The notes under the pieces were generated by a model. It searched no databases and was not told where the DNA came from. It saw nothing but the letters and a program-made list of their open reading frames with translations. This document shows, piece by piece, positions 27,189 through 35,463 of a DNA stretch of 64,000 nt. The position numbers and the translations under genes were made by a program. Positions within the stretch are counted from its first letter, which is position 1. Each line of letters starts with the position of its first letter. The stretch covers positions 227,731 to 291,730 of the forward strand of contig NZ_BAABWX010000002.1 in the NCBI RefSeq assembly GCF_040364665.1. Reading direction: 5' to 3'. This DNA comes from Cognatishimia sp. WU-CL00825. Lineage in GTDB: Bacteria > Pseudomonadota > Alphaproteobacteria > Rhodobacterales > Rhodobacteraceae.

Positions 27189-28690
27189 TGAGCCAGGCTG
27201 CGGATATCGTGATTGTCGGCTCGGGCATGGGCGGGGCCACTATGGCTGCTGCTCTGGCCCCGTCTGGCCGGCAGATTGTCATACTGGAACGGGGGCATGC
27301 GCTGCATGATTCCCCAGCCGCTCGCGATGACAACGCAATCTTTCGCGATGGGGTGTTTCGGCCACAAGAGACTTGGCTAGACGGGCAGGGCACCGCGTTT
27401 AATCCGGGAAACTACTATAATGTTGGCGGAAACTCAAAATTCTATGGCGCGGTCTTGTTGCGGTATCGTGCCGAAGATTTTGAAGCGATGCAGCATCTGG
27501 AAGGCGTGTCGCCAGCTTGGCCGATATCTTATGCGGAAATGGAACCCTGGTATCAGGCCGCAGAGGATATGTTTGGCGTTGCGGGCGACCATTTGCAGGA
27601 CCCAACGGAACCTTGGCATTCGGGCGGCTATCCAAACCGTCCCATTGCAGATGAACCGTCGATTGCGGCGATGCGCAACGGGCTAAGGCGGGCGGGCGTG
27701 ACCCCAGCAGCCCTGCCACTGGCCATCGACATCGACGCTTGGTTGGCCCGCGCAAAAACCCCCTGGGATGCTTTCCCAGATACAACGGGTGCCAAAAAAG
27801 ACGCGCAAACCGTGCCGTTGGAACAGGCGCTGGCGTTTGACAATGTGACGCTCGAAACCGACTGCGAGGTCGCCCAGTTGCACCCCGCCGCAAATGGGGA
27901 AATTACCTCAATTTCCTACCGTCAAAACGGTGCATCAAAGACAATAACGCCCAAAACCGTGGTGCTTGCGGCAGGGGCGGTGAATTCGGCGGCCTTGCTG
28001 TTGCGGTCTGCCACTGACGCCTATCCCACCGGCCTGGCAAACCGATCAGATATGGTCGGGCGCAATTTTATGAACCACAATTGCACCGCCGTAGTGGCGA
28101 TGCACCCTTTGCGCAAAAACACCTCGGTCTATCAAAAGACCCTGCAATTTAACGACTTTTACCTGTCAGGCGGGCCAAACGATATGCCCCTTGGCAACGT
28201 GCAATTGCTTGGCAAGATCTCTGGCAACATATTGGCGGCGCAAAGCCATCTGCCAAAATGGGCGGCCAAGCTTGTCGCGCAGCGCACCGTTGATTGGTAT
28301 GTCATGAGCGAGGACTTGCCCAATCCGGAAAGCCGCGTGACCGTCAAAAATGGCCAAATTTGTTTGGATTGGAAACGCTCTAACTGGCGCGCGCATTTGG
28401 CGCTGGTCAAACGAGCCAAGCAGGTTTTCCGCAAGGCGGGCTATCCCTTGGTGTTGTCGCGCGCGTTTGACCGGCAAACACCGTCACACCAATGTGGCAC
28501 CGCGCGTTTTGGGCAAGACCCAAACAACACGGTGCTTGATCTGCATTGCCAAGCCCATGACCATCCCAATCTTTACGTGGTGGACGCCAGCTTTTTGCCA
28601 ACCTCAGCAGCGGTAAACCCTGCTTTGACAATTGCGGCCCAAGCTTTGCGGGTTGGCGGCTATTTGCGCGAAAAACTTGGTGCCGCATGA
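27188..28690 (+). CDS. GMC-family FAD oxidoreductase
   Basis: A 500-residue glucose-methanol-choline oxidoreductase. The N-terminal FAD motif is IVIVGSGMGGATMAAAL, and a second conserved strand, VGGNSKFYGAVLLRYRAEDF, contacts the flavin. The C-terminal substrate domain carries HQCGTARFG, with the conserved active-site His, and NLYVVDASFLPTSAAVNPALTIAAQALRVG. This branch includes sugar 3-dehydrogenases and other carbohydrate or alcohol oxidoreductases. No signal peptide or cytochrome partner is evident, so electrons may pass to quinone or another acceptor. It overlaps the following SDR gene by ATGA. Confidence 0.92.
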   Translation: MSQAADIVIVGSGMGGATMAAALAPSGRQIVILERGHALHDSPAARDDNAIFRDGVFRPQETWLDGQGTAFNPGNYYNVGGNSKFYGAVLLRYRAEDFEAMQHLEGVSPAWPISYAEMEPWYQAAEDMFGVAGDHLQDPTEPWHSGGYPNRPIADEPSIAAMRNGLRRAGVTPAALPLAIDIDAWLARAKTPWDAFPDTTGAKKDAQTVPLEQALAFDNVTLETDCEVAQLHPAANGEITSISYRQNGASKTITPKTVVLAAGAVNSAALLLRSATDAYPTGLANRSDMVGRNFMNHNCTAVVAMHPLRKNTSVYQKTLQFNDFYLSGGPNDMPLGNVQLLGKISGNILAAQSHLPKWAAKLVAQRTVDWYVMSEDLPNPESRVTVKNGQICLDWKRSNWRAHLALVKRAKQVFRKAGYPLVLSRAFDRQTPSHQCGTARFGQDPNNTVLDLHCQAHDHPNLYVVDASFLPTSAAVNPALTIAAQALRVGGYLREKLGAA

Positions 28691-29445
28691 CCGGTGTTGC
28701 GTTGATCACAGGCGGGCAGAAAGGCATCGGTCTGGGCGTTGCACAGGCTCTGGTCTCTGCGGGCTGGCATGTTGCATTGGCGGCCTCGTCTGATGCAAAC
28801 AGTGACGGCGCACAAACCGCGTTGGAAACCCTTGGCCCACAAGCGCGGTATTATCAGCATGATATGCGTCACATTGATGGCATTTCAGCCTTGCTGGATC
28901 AAATTGAAACGGCGCAAGGCCCGGTGCGGTCCTTGATCAGCAACGCAGGTGTTTCTGTGCGAAAGCGCGGTGACTTGCTGGATGTGGCACCAGCTGACTA
29001 TGACCATACGGTTGATATCAATTTGCGCGGTGGGTTTTTTCTGGCGCAGGCCGTCGCCCGTCGCATGTTGGCGCAGCCAAGTCAAAGCTATCGCAGCTTG
29101 GTCTTTGTCACCTCGGTCAGCGCGCAGATGGTTTCAATCGAGCGGGCGGAATATTGTATTTCCAAAGCCGGGGCCAGCATGATGGCACAGTTATTTGCTG
29201 CGCGTTTGGCTGCCGAGGATATCGGCGTGTTCGAAGTGCGACCGGGCTTGACGGAAACCGCGATGACAGCAGGGTCCAAAGACGCCTTTAGCAAACGGAT
29301 TGACGCGGGTTTGGTGCCCGCCGCGCGCTGGGGCCAGCCAAGCGATATTGCCAACTGTGTGCTGCCTTTGGTGTCAGGACAAATGAAATTTGCCAACGGG
29401 GCAGTGATCCCGGCGGATGGCGGCCTGTCCATCAACAGGCTTTAA
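28687..29445 (+). CDS. Short-chain dehydrogenase/reductase (3-ketoacyl reductase-like)
   Basis: A 252-residue classical SDR. The cofactor motif is TGGQKGIGLGVA, the structural motif NAGV follows SLIS, the catalytic Ser lies in VTSVSAQMV and the catalytic Tyr-Lys pair is in YCISKAGA. The C-terminal VIPADGGLSINRL is standard. Absence of an obvious acidic residue at the end of strand 2 (AASSDANSD) leaves NAD versus NADP preference open. Sandwiched between two GMC oxidoreductases, it probably acts on a keto or hydroxyl group of the same substrate. Confidence 0.93.
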   Translation: MTGVALITGGQKGIGLGVAQALVSAGWHVALAASSDANSDGAQTALETLGPQARYYQHDMRHIDGISALLDQIETAQGPVRSLISNAGVSVRKRGDLLDVAPADYDHTVDINLRGGFFLAQAVARRMLAQPSQSYRSLVFVTSVSAQMVSIERAEYCISKAGASMMAQLFAARLAAEDIGVFEVRPGLTETAMTAGSKDAFSKRIDAGLVPAARWGQPSDIANCVLPLVSGQMKFANGAVIPADGGLSINRL

Positions 29446-29456
29446 GGGATAAGAGA

Positions 29457-31052
29457 ATGTCCAAAGAATTTGATTTTATCATCGTGGGTGGCGGATCGGC
29501 AGGCTGTGTATTGGCCGCGCGTCTCAGTGAAAACCCGGCAGTGCGCGTGTTGTTGCTCGAAGCAGGGGGCCGCGATTGGCATCCGTTTTACAAAATGCCT
29601 GCGGGCTTTGCGAAAATGACCAAGGGCATCGGATCATGGGGCTATCATACGGTGCCCCAGAAACACATGCAGAACATGGTTATTCGCTTCACTCAGGCCA
29701 AAGTTCTGGGGGGTGGATCAACAGTTAACGCGCAAATCTACACCCGTGGCAATCGCTTGGATTATGACGAATGGCGTCAGCTGGGCTGCGAGGGCTGGAG
29801 CTATGAGGATGTGTTGCCGTATTTTCGCAAATCCGAAGACAATGACACCTATGACAATATCTATCACGGCCAAGGCGGACCACTTGGGGTCAGCCAACCC
29901 AGCGCGCCATTGCCGATTTGTAACGCCTATTTCAAAGCCGCAGGCGAGCTGGGCATCCCGCATAATCAAGATGTGAATGGCGAGGCGCAGGACGGCGTCG
30001 GCTTTTATCAACTCACCCAGCGCAACGCGCGCAGATCGTCGGCTTCGGTGGCCTTTTTGAAACCCGCGATGGAGCGGCCAAATCTGACGGTGCGCACGGG
30101 GGTGCAGGTCAATCGCATCGTGATCGAAGGCGGGCGTGCGGTCGGTGTTGAAATCGCTGGGCGGCAAGAGGCAGAATTTATTGCGGCCACACGCGAAGTC
30201 TTGTGCAGTTCCGGGGCGATCGGCTCGCCCAAGCTTTTGATGTTGTCGGGCATTGGGCCTGCGGATCATTTGCGCGATCACGGGGTAGATCTGGTGCTGG
30301 ACCAGCCCGAAGTTGGGTCCAATTTTCAGGATCACCTTGATCTGTTTTCGATTGTCGAATGCACCGGGGATCATTCCTATGACAAGTTTACCAAACCCCA
30401 TTGGTCCGCGGTGGCTGGGTTGCAATATTTGCTCAACCGCTCGGGGCCTGTGGCGTCAAGCCTGTTTGAAACCGGCGGTTTTTGGTATGTCGAGGAAGGC
30501 GCGCGCTCGCCGGATGTGCAATTTCACCTTGGATTGGGATCTGGCATCGAGGCTGGTGTCAACAAGATGACAAACCCCGGCGTGACGCTGAATTCTGCCT
30601 ATTTGCGCCCAAGATCGCGCGGCACCATAAGGCTTGCCAGCAATGATCCGACTGATGCGCCGTTGATTGACCCCAACTATTGGGCAGATCCGCATGACAA
30701 AGAGATGTCCATTCGCGGCTTGAAACTTGCACAGGACATCCTGCGGCAAGATGCGCTGAAACCCTTGGTGCAACGCGAGGTTCTGCCGGGGCCTGATGTG
30801 CAAACCGATGAGGATTATTTCAACTTTGCCTGTGCCCATGCCAAAACAGATCACCACCCCGCTGGCACCTGCCGCATGGGGGCAGATGACGCCTCGGTGC
30901 TAGATCCACAACTGCGCCTGCGCGGCATCGATGGGCTGCGGGTGGTAGACGCCTCGATCATGCCTCGGCTGATCTCTTCAAACACCAATGCGCCGACAAT
31001 GATGATCGCAGAAAAGGCGGCAGACATGATCAAATCAGCCCATGGCCTATAG
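29457..31052 (+). CDS. GMC-family oxidoreductase (choline dehydrogenase-like)
   Basis: A 531-residue GMC enzyme. It has the FAD motif FIIVGGGSAGCVLAARLSE, the LGGGSTVNAQIYTRGN segment around residue 85, and GAIGSPKLLMLSGIGP. The C-terminal HHPAGTCRMG carries the usual active-site histidine region and is followed by LRVVDASIMPRLISSNTNAPTMMIAEKAADMI. It is closest in style to choline/alcohol dehydrogenases that yield aldehydes, which the upstream aldehyde dehydrogenase could take further. It is clearly distinct from the first GMC gene, so the pair is not a recent tandem duplication. Confidence 0.93.
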   Translation: MSKEFDFIIVGGGSAGCVLAARLSENPAVRVLLLEAGGRDWHPFYKMPAGFAKMTKGIGSWGYHTVPQKHMQNMVIRFTQAKVLGGGSTVNAQIYTRGNRLDYDEWRQLGCEGWSYEDVLPYFRKSEDNDTYDNIYHGQGGPLGVSQPSAPLPICNAYFKAAGELGIPHNQDVNGEAQDGVGFYQLTQRNARRSSASVAFLKPAMERPNLTVRTGVQVNRIVIEGGRAVGVEIAGRQEAEFIAATREVLCSSGAIGSPKLLMLSGIGPADHLRDHGVDLVLDQPEVGSNFQDHLDLFSIVECTGDHSYDKFTKPHWSAVAGLQYLLNRSGPVASSLFETGGFWYVEEGARSPDVQFHLGLGSGIEAGVNKMTNPGVTLNSAYLRPRSRGTIRLASNDPTDAPLIDPNYWADPHDKEMSIRGLKLAQDILRQDALKPLVQREVLPGPDVQTDEDYFNFACAHAKTDHHPAGTCRMGADDASVLDPQLRLRGIDGLRVVDASIMPRLISSNTNAPTMMIAEKAADMIKSAHGL

Positions 31053-31210
31053 GAAATGAAACAAAAACATGTGCAGAAATTTGAAGGTGTCACACCAATG
31101 GTAGATTGCATCCAGCATGACTGCACGGCTGGGTTGATGCAGTGGGGGCCGCAGGGTCTGGACCGCAGGCATTTCTTGCTTCGGCGGCGGGGTATTTGGT
31201 AAGAGCGCAC

Positions 31211-32209
31211 ATGATCAAACGCCCAACAATCATCGACGTTGCCAAATTGGCCGGAGTGTCAAAATCTACGGTTTCACTGGTTTTGCAAAACAGCCCGTCT
31301 GTAAAGCGCGAAACCCGCGAAAAAGTGCAGAAAGCGATGCGCGAAACGGGCTATGTTTACAATCGTGGTGCCGCCAACTTACGCGGGGCAAACGCCGGAT
31401 TGATTGGGCTTGTGATAAATAACCTGCGCAATCCTTATTACACAGAATTGGGCGTTAGCGCGCAGATGGCTTTATCTCAGCGTGGCTATGCCGCGGTTGT
31501 CGGCAATTCCAACGAAGACCCGCAAATCCAGGCCAACGTGATCGAGTCGATGCTCGAGCACGGGGTGGATGCGCTATTGATTGCGCCCAGTTATGGCGGT
31601 GACGGTTCCGATTTCGAGGCGGTGCTCAAGGCGGGCCTTCCGGCGATGCAAGTCTTGCGACAGTCTGAAACCCATGGTGACAGTATTCCGTTTTGTTCAA
31701 TGGACTATCGCGGCGGCAGTCTAGAGGCGGCACAGTATTTGGCAGCCAACAACGCTCGAGAGCTTGCTTTTGTCGGCGGAATTAAAGATGCCAGCATCAC
31801 CATAGAACGGTGCAGCGGTTTGGTGACGGTGGCGGCGCAACAGGGGCTGCCCCTGCACAACTTCTATGGGGATACCAGCCGCCGGTTTGGCTATGAAACT
31901 GCACTAAAATTAGCGCGGGAATATCCAAATGTGAATGCCGCAGTGGCGTTTAATGATCTGGTGGCCATAGGCATGATTGCTGGCTTTGCCGAAGCAGGGG
32001 TCACGCTTGGCAGCGATTTTCGTCTGATCGGGTTTGATGACATCGAAGAGGCCGCACAAAGCTTTCCGCGCCTTTCGACAGTGCGCTGCGACGTCAATGC
32101 CTTTGGCAAATGGACGGCAGGTCTGTTGCTTGATTGGTTGGAAAAAGGTGTGCATCCGGGCACACCCGAGCGCAAACCCGTAGAGCTTATCTTACGGGCG
32201 ACCGCCTAA
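31211..32209 (+). CDS. LacI-family transcriptional regulator
   Basis: A 332-residue LacI regulator. The start at 31211 (MIKRPTIIDVAKLAGV) puts the helix-turn-helix at the extreme N-terminus, as in the family; the upstream frame has no ribosome-binding site. The DNA-binding part reads TIIDVAKLAGVSKSTVSLVLQNS followed by the hinge helix region. The periplasmic-binding-like core has LIGLVINNLRNPYYTELG and FNDLVAIGMIAGFAEAG and LIGFDDIEEA. It lies in the operon whose promoter holds two TGGAACGTTCCA palindromes and is the natural candidate repressor for those and for the site at 35370. The inducer is presumably the sugar-like substrate or a product. Confidence 0.94.
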   Translation: MIKRPTIIDVAKLAGVSKSTVSLVLQNSPSVKRETREKVQKAMRETGYVYNRGAANLRGANAGLIGLVINNLRNPYYTELGVSAQMALSQRGYAAVVGNSNEDPQIQANVIESMLEHGVDALLIAPSYGGDGSDFEAVLKAGLPAMQVLRQSETHGDSIPFCSMDYRGGSLEAAQYLAANNARELAFVGGIKDASITIERCSGLVTVAAQQGLPLHNFYGDTSRRFGYETALKLAREYPNVNAAVAFNDLVAIGMIAGFAEAGVTLGSDFRLIGFDDIEEAAQSFPRLSTVRCDVNAFGKWTAGLLLDWLEKGVHPGTPERKPVELILRATA

Positions 32210-32316
32210 TTACCTCCGTCGATATCTGACCGGGTTAAGCCCATGTCATGCGCAGGAATTTTGCAACTATTCCAATGGCCAATTGCAGCCATTGCCCCAC
32301 TAAAGGAACAAGCTAC

Positions 32317-32814
32317 ATGAGCCTGGTTGGACGCACAGATAAAGAGCTGATCAAAGACATTCAAAATCAGGAGGATAGCTTGGTCTTTGGCGAATTTGGG
32401 TCAGCGATTGCCCTAAAGATCGGCTTGGATCTAGCGGCGCGGGCGCAAAAAGCCCAGTTGCCAATTGCGATTGATGTCACGCTGTCGGGGCAGTGTTTGT
32501 TTCACACCGCGATGCCAGGGGCGACGCCAGACAATGCGCAATGGATATTGCGCAAAAACCGCGTTGTAGAGCGGTTTCACCACAGTTCCTTGTACATGGG
32601 CGCTTTGTGCCGTGATGCTGGCACCACTTTGGAACAGAAATACATGCTGCCGCCAAACACCTTTGCCGCATTTGGGGGGGCATTTCCCATTGTCCTCAAG
32701 AGTGTTGGTGTTGTTGGGACGATAACGGTCTCTGGTTTGCCGCAGGTGCAAGACCATGATTTGGTGGTTCAATCCATCGCGGCCTATTTGAACAGCGCCT
32801 CGGAACACTCATAG
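32317..32814 (+). CDS. HbpS/GlcG-like (UPF0303) family protein
   Basis: A 165-residue protein. The ATG at 32317 follows AAAGGA; the longer frame to 32248 lacks a signal. The pattern FGEFGSAIALKIGLDLAARAQ and then LPIAIDVTLSGQCLFHTAMPG, NAQWILRKNRVVERFHHSS and PNTFAAFGGAFPIVL matches the UPF0303/HbpS-like alpha-beta fold. Some members bind heme or cobalamin and others act with dehydrogenases, but most have no known function. No signal peptide is seen, so it should be cytoplasmic. It follows the LacI gene in the same direction and converges with the flavoprotein gene. Confidence 0.8.
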   Translation: MSLVGRTDKELIKDIQNQEDSLVFGEFGSAIALKIGLDLAARAQKAQLPIAIDVTLSGQCLFHTAMPGATPDNAQWILRKNRVVERFHHSSLYMGALCRDAGTTLEQKYMLPPNTFAAFGGAFPIVLKSVGVVGTITVSGLPQVQDHDLVVQSIAAYLNSASEHS

Positions 32815-32848
32815 GTTTCAGCGCGTTTGAGGCGGTGGGGCTAGTTTG

Positions 32849-34930
32849 TTAACCCCTTTCCAGATCAAAGATCCCACCGGTCAACCAGGCCGGCCAATCC
32901 CGTTCAAAAAACGAGGTTGCCGCCTCGTCGAACAGGCGGTTTGGGCGGGTGGATATCTGCAACTTGCCATCGACCATTTGTACAATAATCTGGTGATCAA
33001 GATCTGTTTGTCGCTCGCTGCGAAACCGCAGCTCTTGCAAGGGGCCAGATTTTGCCTGCGGTAGGGCGTCGCCGGCATCATCGCAAATGGCGCGCGCGCC
33101 ACGGCTGCCCCCACCCTGCGAAATGTAATGATCCAACGCTGCCAATACGGCTTCTGAAGCCAGCGAGATTTGCTGCCATTGCACTGCTCTGGTGAGATCA
33201 TTTGGCTTTTGGCATCGCAGGCCGGTTGCTTGAATTTTCTGGTTTAAGTCTTGGCTCTCGCCAAGCGCCTTTTTAACGGCGTCAGCGGTACAGACGATAC
33301 CGGCGTTGTCGCTCATACGCGCCTGAACCTGATGGCGCACGTCGCTGGCATGCAGCGGGCTTTCTGTATTTAGAATATTGATCAACTCTGACACAGCCGC
33401 CGACTGATCTGCATTCTTTGTTGCAGGCTGGGAAGACCGGGCCGCTTGATGGGCGGCGATATGTTCCGCCACCCGCGTTCCAAACACCTGACCAGCATTC
33501 AGCGCCGCACCACCCGGCCGCGTCACGCCATGGGTGCCTGCCGCTTCGCCAATGGCATAGGTGCCCGTCAGATTGGTGCGGCCCCAGGTGTCCACAGCAA
33601 TGCCACCGTTCATATGCTGGTTGTTGACTGCAAATTCCAGCGGGGTTTGGGTGATGTCGACTTTGTAGCGACGATAAAGCTCGATCGCGAGGGGGTTCAT
33701 ATGATGCAACCGTGCAAGTGGCTGTGCTTGTTGGGCACCCGCAGTTGTCAAATAGGCACTGACATCTTCGTCTAGCCGCTTAATATCAAAGGGTGCATCT
33801 CCGTCCACCGGCAATGGGTTGCGGTTGAAGTCCATAAAGACCCGGCGGCCAAGCGCGGATTCGCGGTAAATTGCAATGTCGATCAAGCTGGACCCAAAGT
33901 CTAACATGCGGGTAGCGTGAAACGGCCACTGATAGCCTTTTCGAAAGATATTAGAGGCCAGCTCTTGGGTGGTTCGGTAATATTGCGCCAAAAAATGGTG
34001 CTCTGCACCGGTGTCATCGACAGAATAGATATGCGGCATGGCTTGCACATAGGTGCCAGACAAATTCCACGGAAACCCTTCGCGACGGGTTCCGATGCCA
34101 AATTGGCTCTCGGTCAGATTTACCAGTTCCAGGCCAGCTTCGAGCGCCAATCCCAAAGAGCCAAAGCAACCGTTTGGAAACACGCTGTCGCGATATAACT
34201 CGCCCGGACCACCTGCTGCCAAAACCAATGTGTTGGCGCGAAACAGGACCAAGCCCAAAGGATTGCGAGGCGATTGCGCCTTGGTGCGCGCGGCAAGCAC
34301 CCCCGTTACGCGGCGGTTTGGGCCTTTGCCCTCGGTCAATATTTTTAGCGCGCTTGTTTGGTTAAACAGCGGAATGCCAAGGCGGATCATTTCCTGTGCA
34401 AGCACCTGCACCATCAAACGCGACGTGCGCGGCCCGCAACTTGTGGCGCGGCCAACCTCGTCGTGATCAGTTTTATAGCGCAACGTGCCGCCAAGCGGAT
34501 CCTGCGGCAGAGGTAGCCCCAGATATTGCAAAGAGGCCATGGCCCGAGGTGAGCCAACTGCTTCGACATAGGCGGTGTCTTGGTCCATCGCGCCACCCGC
34601 GCGAATGGCGCGGGCCATGGCTTTGAAATTGTCACCCGTGTCTGCGCTATTTGCGGTGTGCAACGTTTGTTTGTCCGATCCCGAACAAGCCGACGTGCCG
34701 CCCCAGGCGCTTTGGCTTATGATGCTGACATTGCTGGACCGGCGTTTCAGCTCGACCGCGGCGCGCAGCCCGGCTGCACCGCTTCCGACAATCAAACAGT
34801 CTGATGCGTGCACCGGAATACGATGGCCCGCAACCTCGATGGGCGCGCCAAAGTCTGGTTCGGGTGCCAGACGCGGCATTTTAACATCGGTCAATGCGTC
34901 AAGGATATGCTGAGGGATTTTGGCAGACAC
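32849..34930 (-). CDS. Fumarate reductase/succinate dehydrogenase-type flavoprotein
   Basis: A 693-residue FAD protein. Instead of starting the protein, the dinucleotide motif appears at about residues 45-60 (CLIVGSGAAGLRAAVELKRR), followed by SAWGGTSACSGSDKQTLH and HDEVGRATSCGPRTSRLMVQVLAQ. A GIGTRREGFPWNLSGTY segment and the capping-domain text MNGGIAVDTWGRTNLTGTYAIGEAAGTHGVTRPGGAALNAGQVFG follow. The C-terminal helical domain is retained. There are no iron-sulfur or membrane-anchor genes nearby, so it is not a respiratory complex; it probably oxidises or reduces a small organic substrate. It is transcribed with the Dabb gene from the promoter with the third LacI-type operator. Confidence 0.9.
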   Translation of the reverse strand: MSAKIPQHILDALTDVKMPRLAPEPDFGAPIEVAGHRIPVHASDCLIVGSGAAGLRAAVELKRRSSNVSIISQSAWGGTSACSGSDKQTLHTANSADTGDNFKAMARAIRAGGAMDQDTAYVEAVGSPRAMASLQYLGLPLPQDPLGGTLRYKTDHDEVGRATSCGPRTSRLMVQVLAQEMIRLGIPLFNQTSALKILTEGKGPNRRVTGVLAARTKAQSPRNPLGLVLFRANTLVLAAGGPGELYRDSVFPNGCFGSLGLALEAGLELVNLTESQFGIGTRREGFPWNLSGTYVQAMPHIYSVDDTGAEHHFLAQYYRTTQELASNIFRKGYQWPFHATRMLDFGSSLIDIAIYRESALGRRVFMDFNRNPLPVDGDAPFDIKRLDEDVSAYLTTAGAQQAQPLARLHHMNPLAIELYRRYKVDITQTPLEFAVNNQHMNGGIAVDTWGRTNLTGTYAIGEAAGTHGVTRPGGAALNAGQVFGTRVAEHIAAHQAARSSQPATKNADQSAAVSELINILNTESPLHASDVRHQVQARMSDNAGIVCTADAVKKALGESQDLNQKIQATGLRCQKPNDLTRAVQWQQISLASEAVLAALDHYISQGGGSRGARAICDDAGDALPQAKSGPLQELRFRSERQTDLDHQIIVQMVDGKLQISTRPNRLFDEAATSFFERDWPAWLTGGIFDLERG

Positions 34931-34983
34931 GGGATGGTTCCATCGCTTAGGGAAAATTTTAATTGAATTGGAAGGCCACGCGG

Positions 34984-35292
34984 CTAGATTTCGATATCCA
35001 GCACCAGCACCCCGTCCAATCCACCCTGAGCATTTTCAACAATACGCCCGCCAAGCACTTTGTGCTGAGCATTATCAGAATAGGCCTGCAGGTGGTCCCA
35101 ACTTTCAAAGTCGATGCTAAACCCATGCATATATCCGCGTTCGATTTGCTCGGGGCTTTGCGATTTCCCGCCGCCAAAGTTCGAGGCCCCCGGCAGAGCG
35201 CGCGTCAGGTCACCCAGCCCTGCATAAATCTCTGTTATGGTGCTCTCTGGGGTTTGGGATTGAAATTTGGTCAAAACGATATGTCGGATCAT
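34984..35292 (-). CDS. Dabb-domain (stress-responsive alpha/beta barrel) protein
   Basis: A 102-residue protein with the Dabb signature: MIRHIVLTKFQSQTP at the start, a central GGGKSQSPEQIERGYMHGFSIDFES segment, and YSDNAQHKVLGGRIVENA with the conserved histidine. These proteins form dimeric ferredoxin-like barrels; a few are enzymes (olivetolic acid cyclase, plant HS1-type proteins) but most bacterial ones are unassigned. It is first in a two-gene unit with the flavoprotein, just behind a perfect LacI-type operator, so it should belong to the same catabolic regulon. Confidence 0.9.
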   Translation of the reverse strand: MIRHIVLTKFQSQTPESTITEIYAGLGDLTRALPGASNFGGGKSQSPEQIERGYMHGFSIDFESWDHLQAYSDNAQHKVLGGRIVENAQGGLDGVLVLDIEI

Positions 35293-35369
35293 GGGTCAGC
35301 CTTTGCGTCTTCGCAATCAAAGTACAGTTTGCGTTCTGTTAAAGATGTTTTGCCCCAATCAACACTATT

Positions 35370-35417
35370 AATTGGAACGTTCCAATTTCTTCTAGAGAAT
35401 TTGCCGGCAGACGTCAA
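35370..35417 (-). promoter_or_regulatory. Promoter and third LacI-type operator upstream of the Dabb-flavoprotein unit
   Basis: On the minus strand a TTGACG -35 (35412-35417) and TAGAAG -10 (35389-35394) are 17 bp apart. Immediately downstream, at the expected start of transcription, lies the perfect 18-bp palindrome AATTGGAACGTTCCAATT (35370-35387). It contains the same 12-bp core as the two sites at 17925 and 17948, placing the Dabb-flavoprotein genes under the same regulator. Confidence 0.85.
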
Positions 35418-35463
35418 TATCTGACAAGACGGGCAGACCGAGGACGCGGGTCAGGTTCACATT

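Noticed and set aside
27188-31052. Tandem duplication origin for the two GMC genes
   Set aside because: N-terminal and active-site motifs differ throughout, lengths differ, and an SDR separates them; more likely recruited separately.
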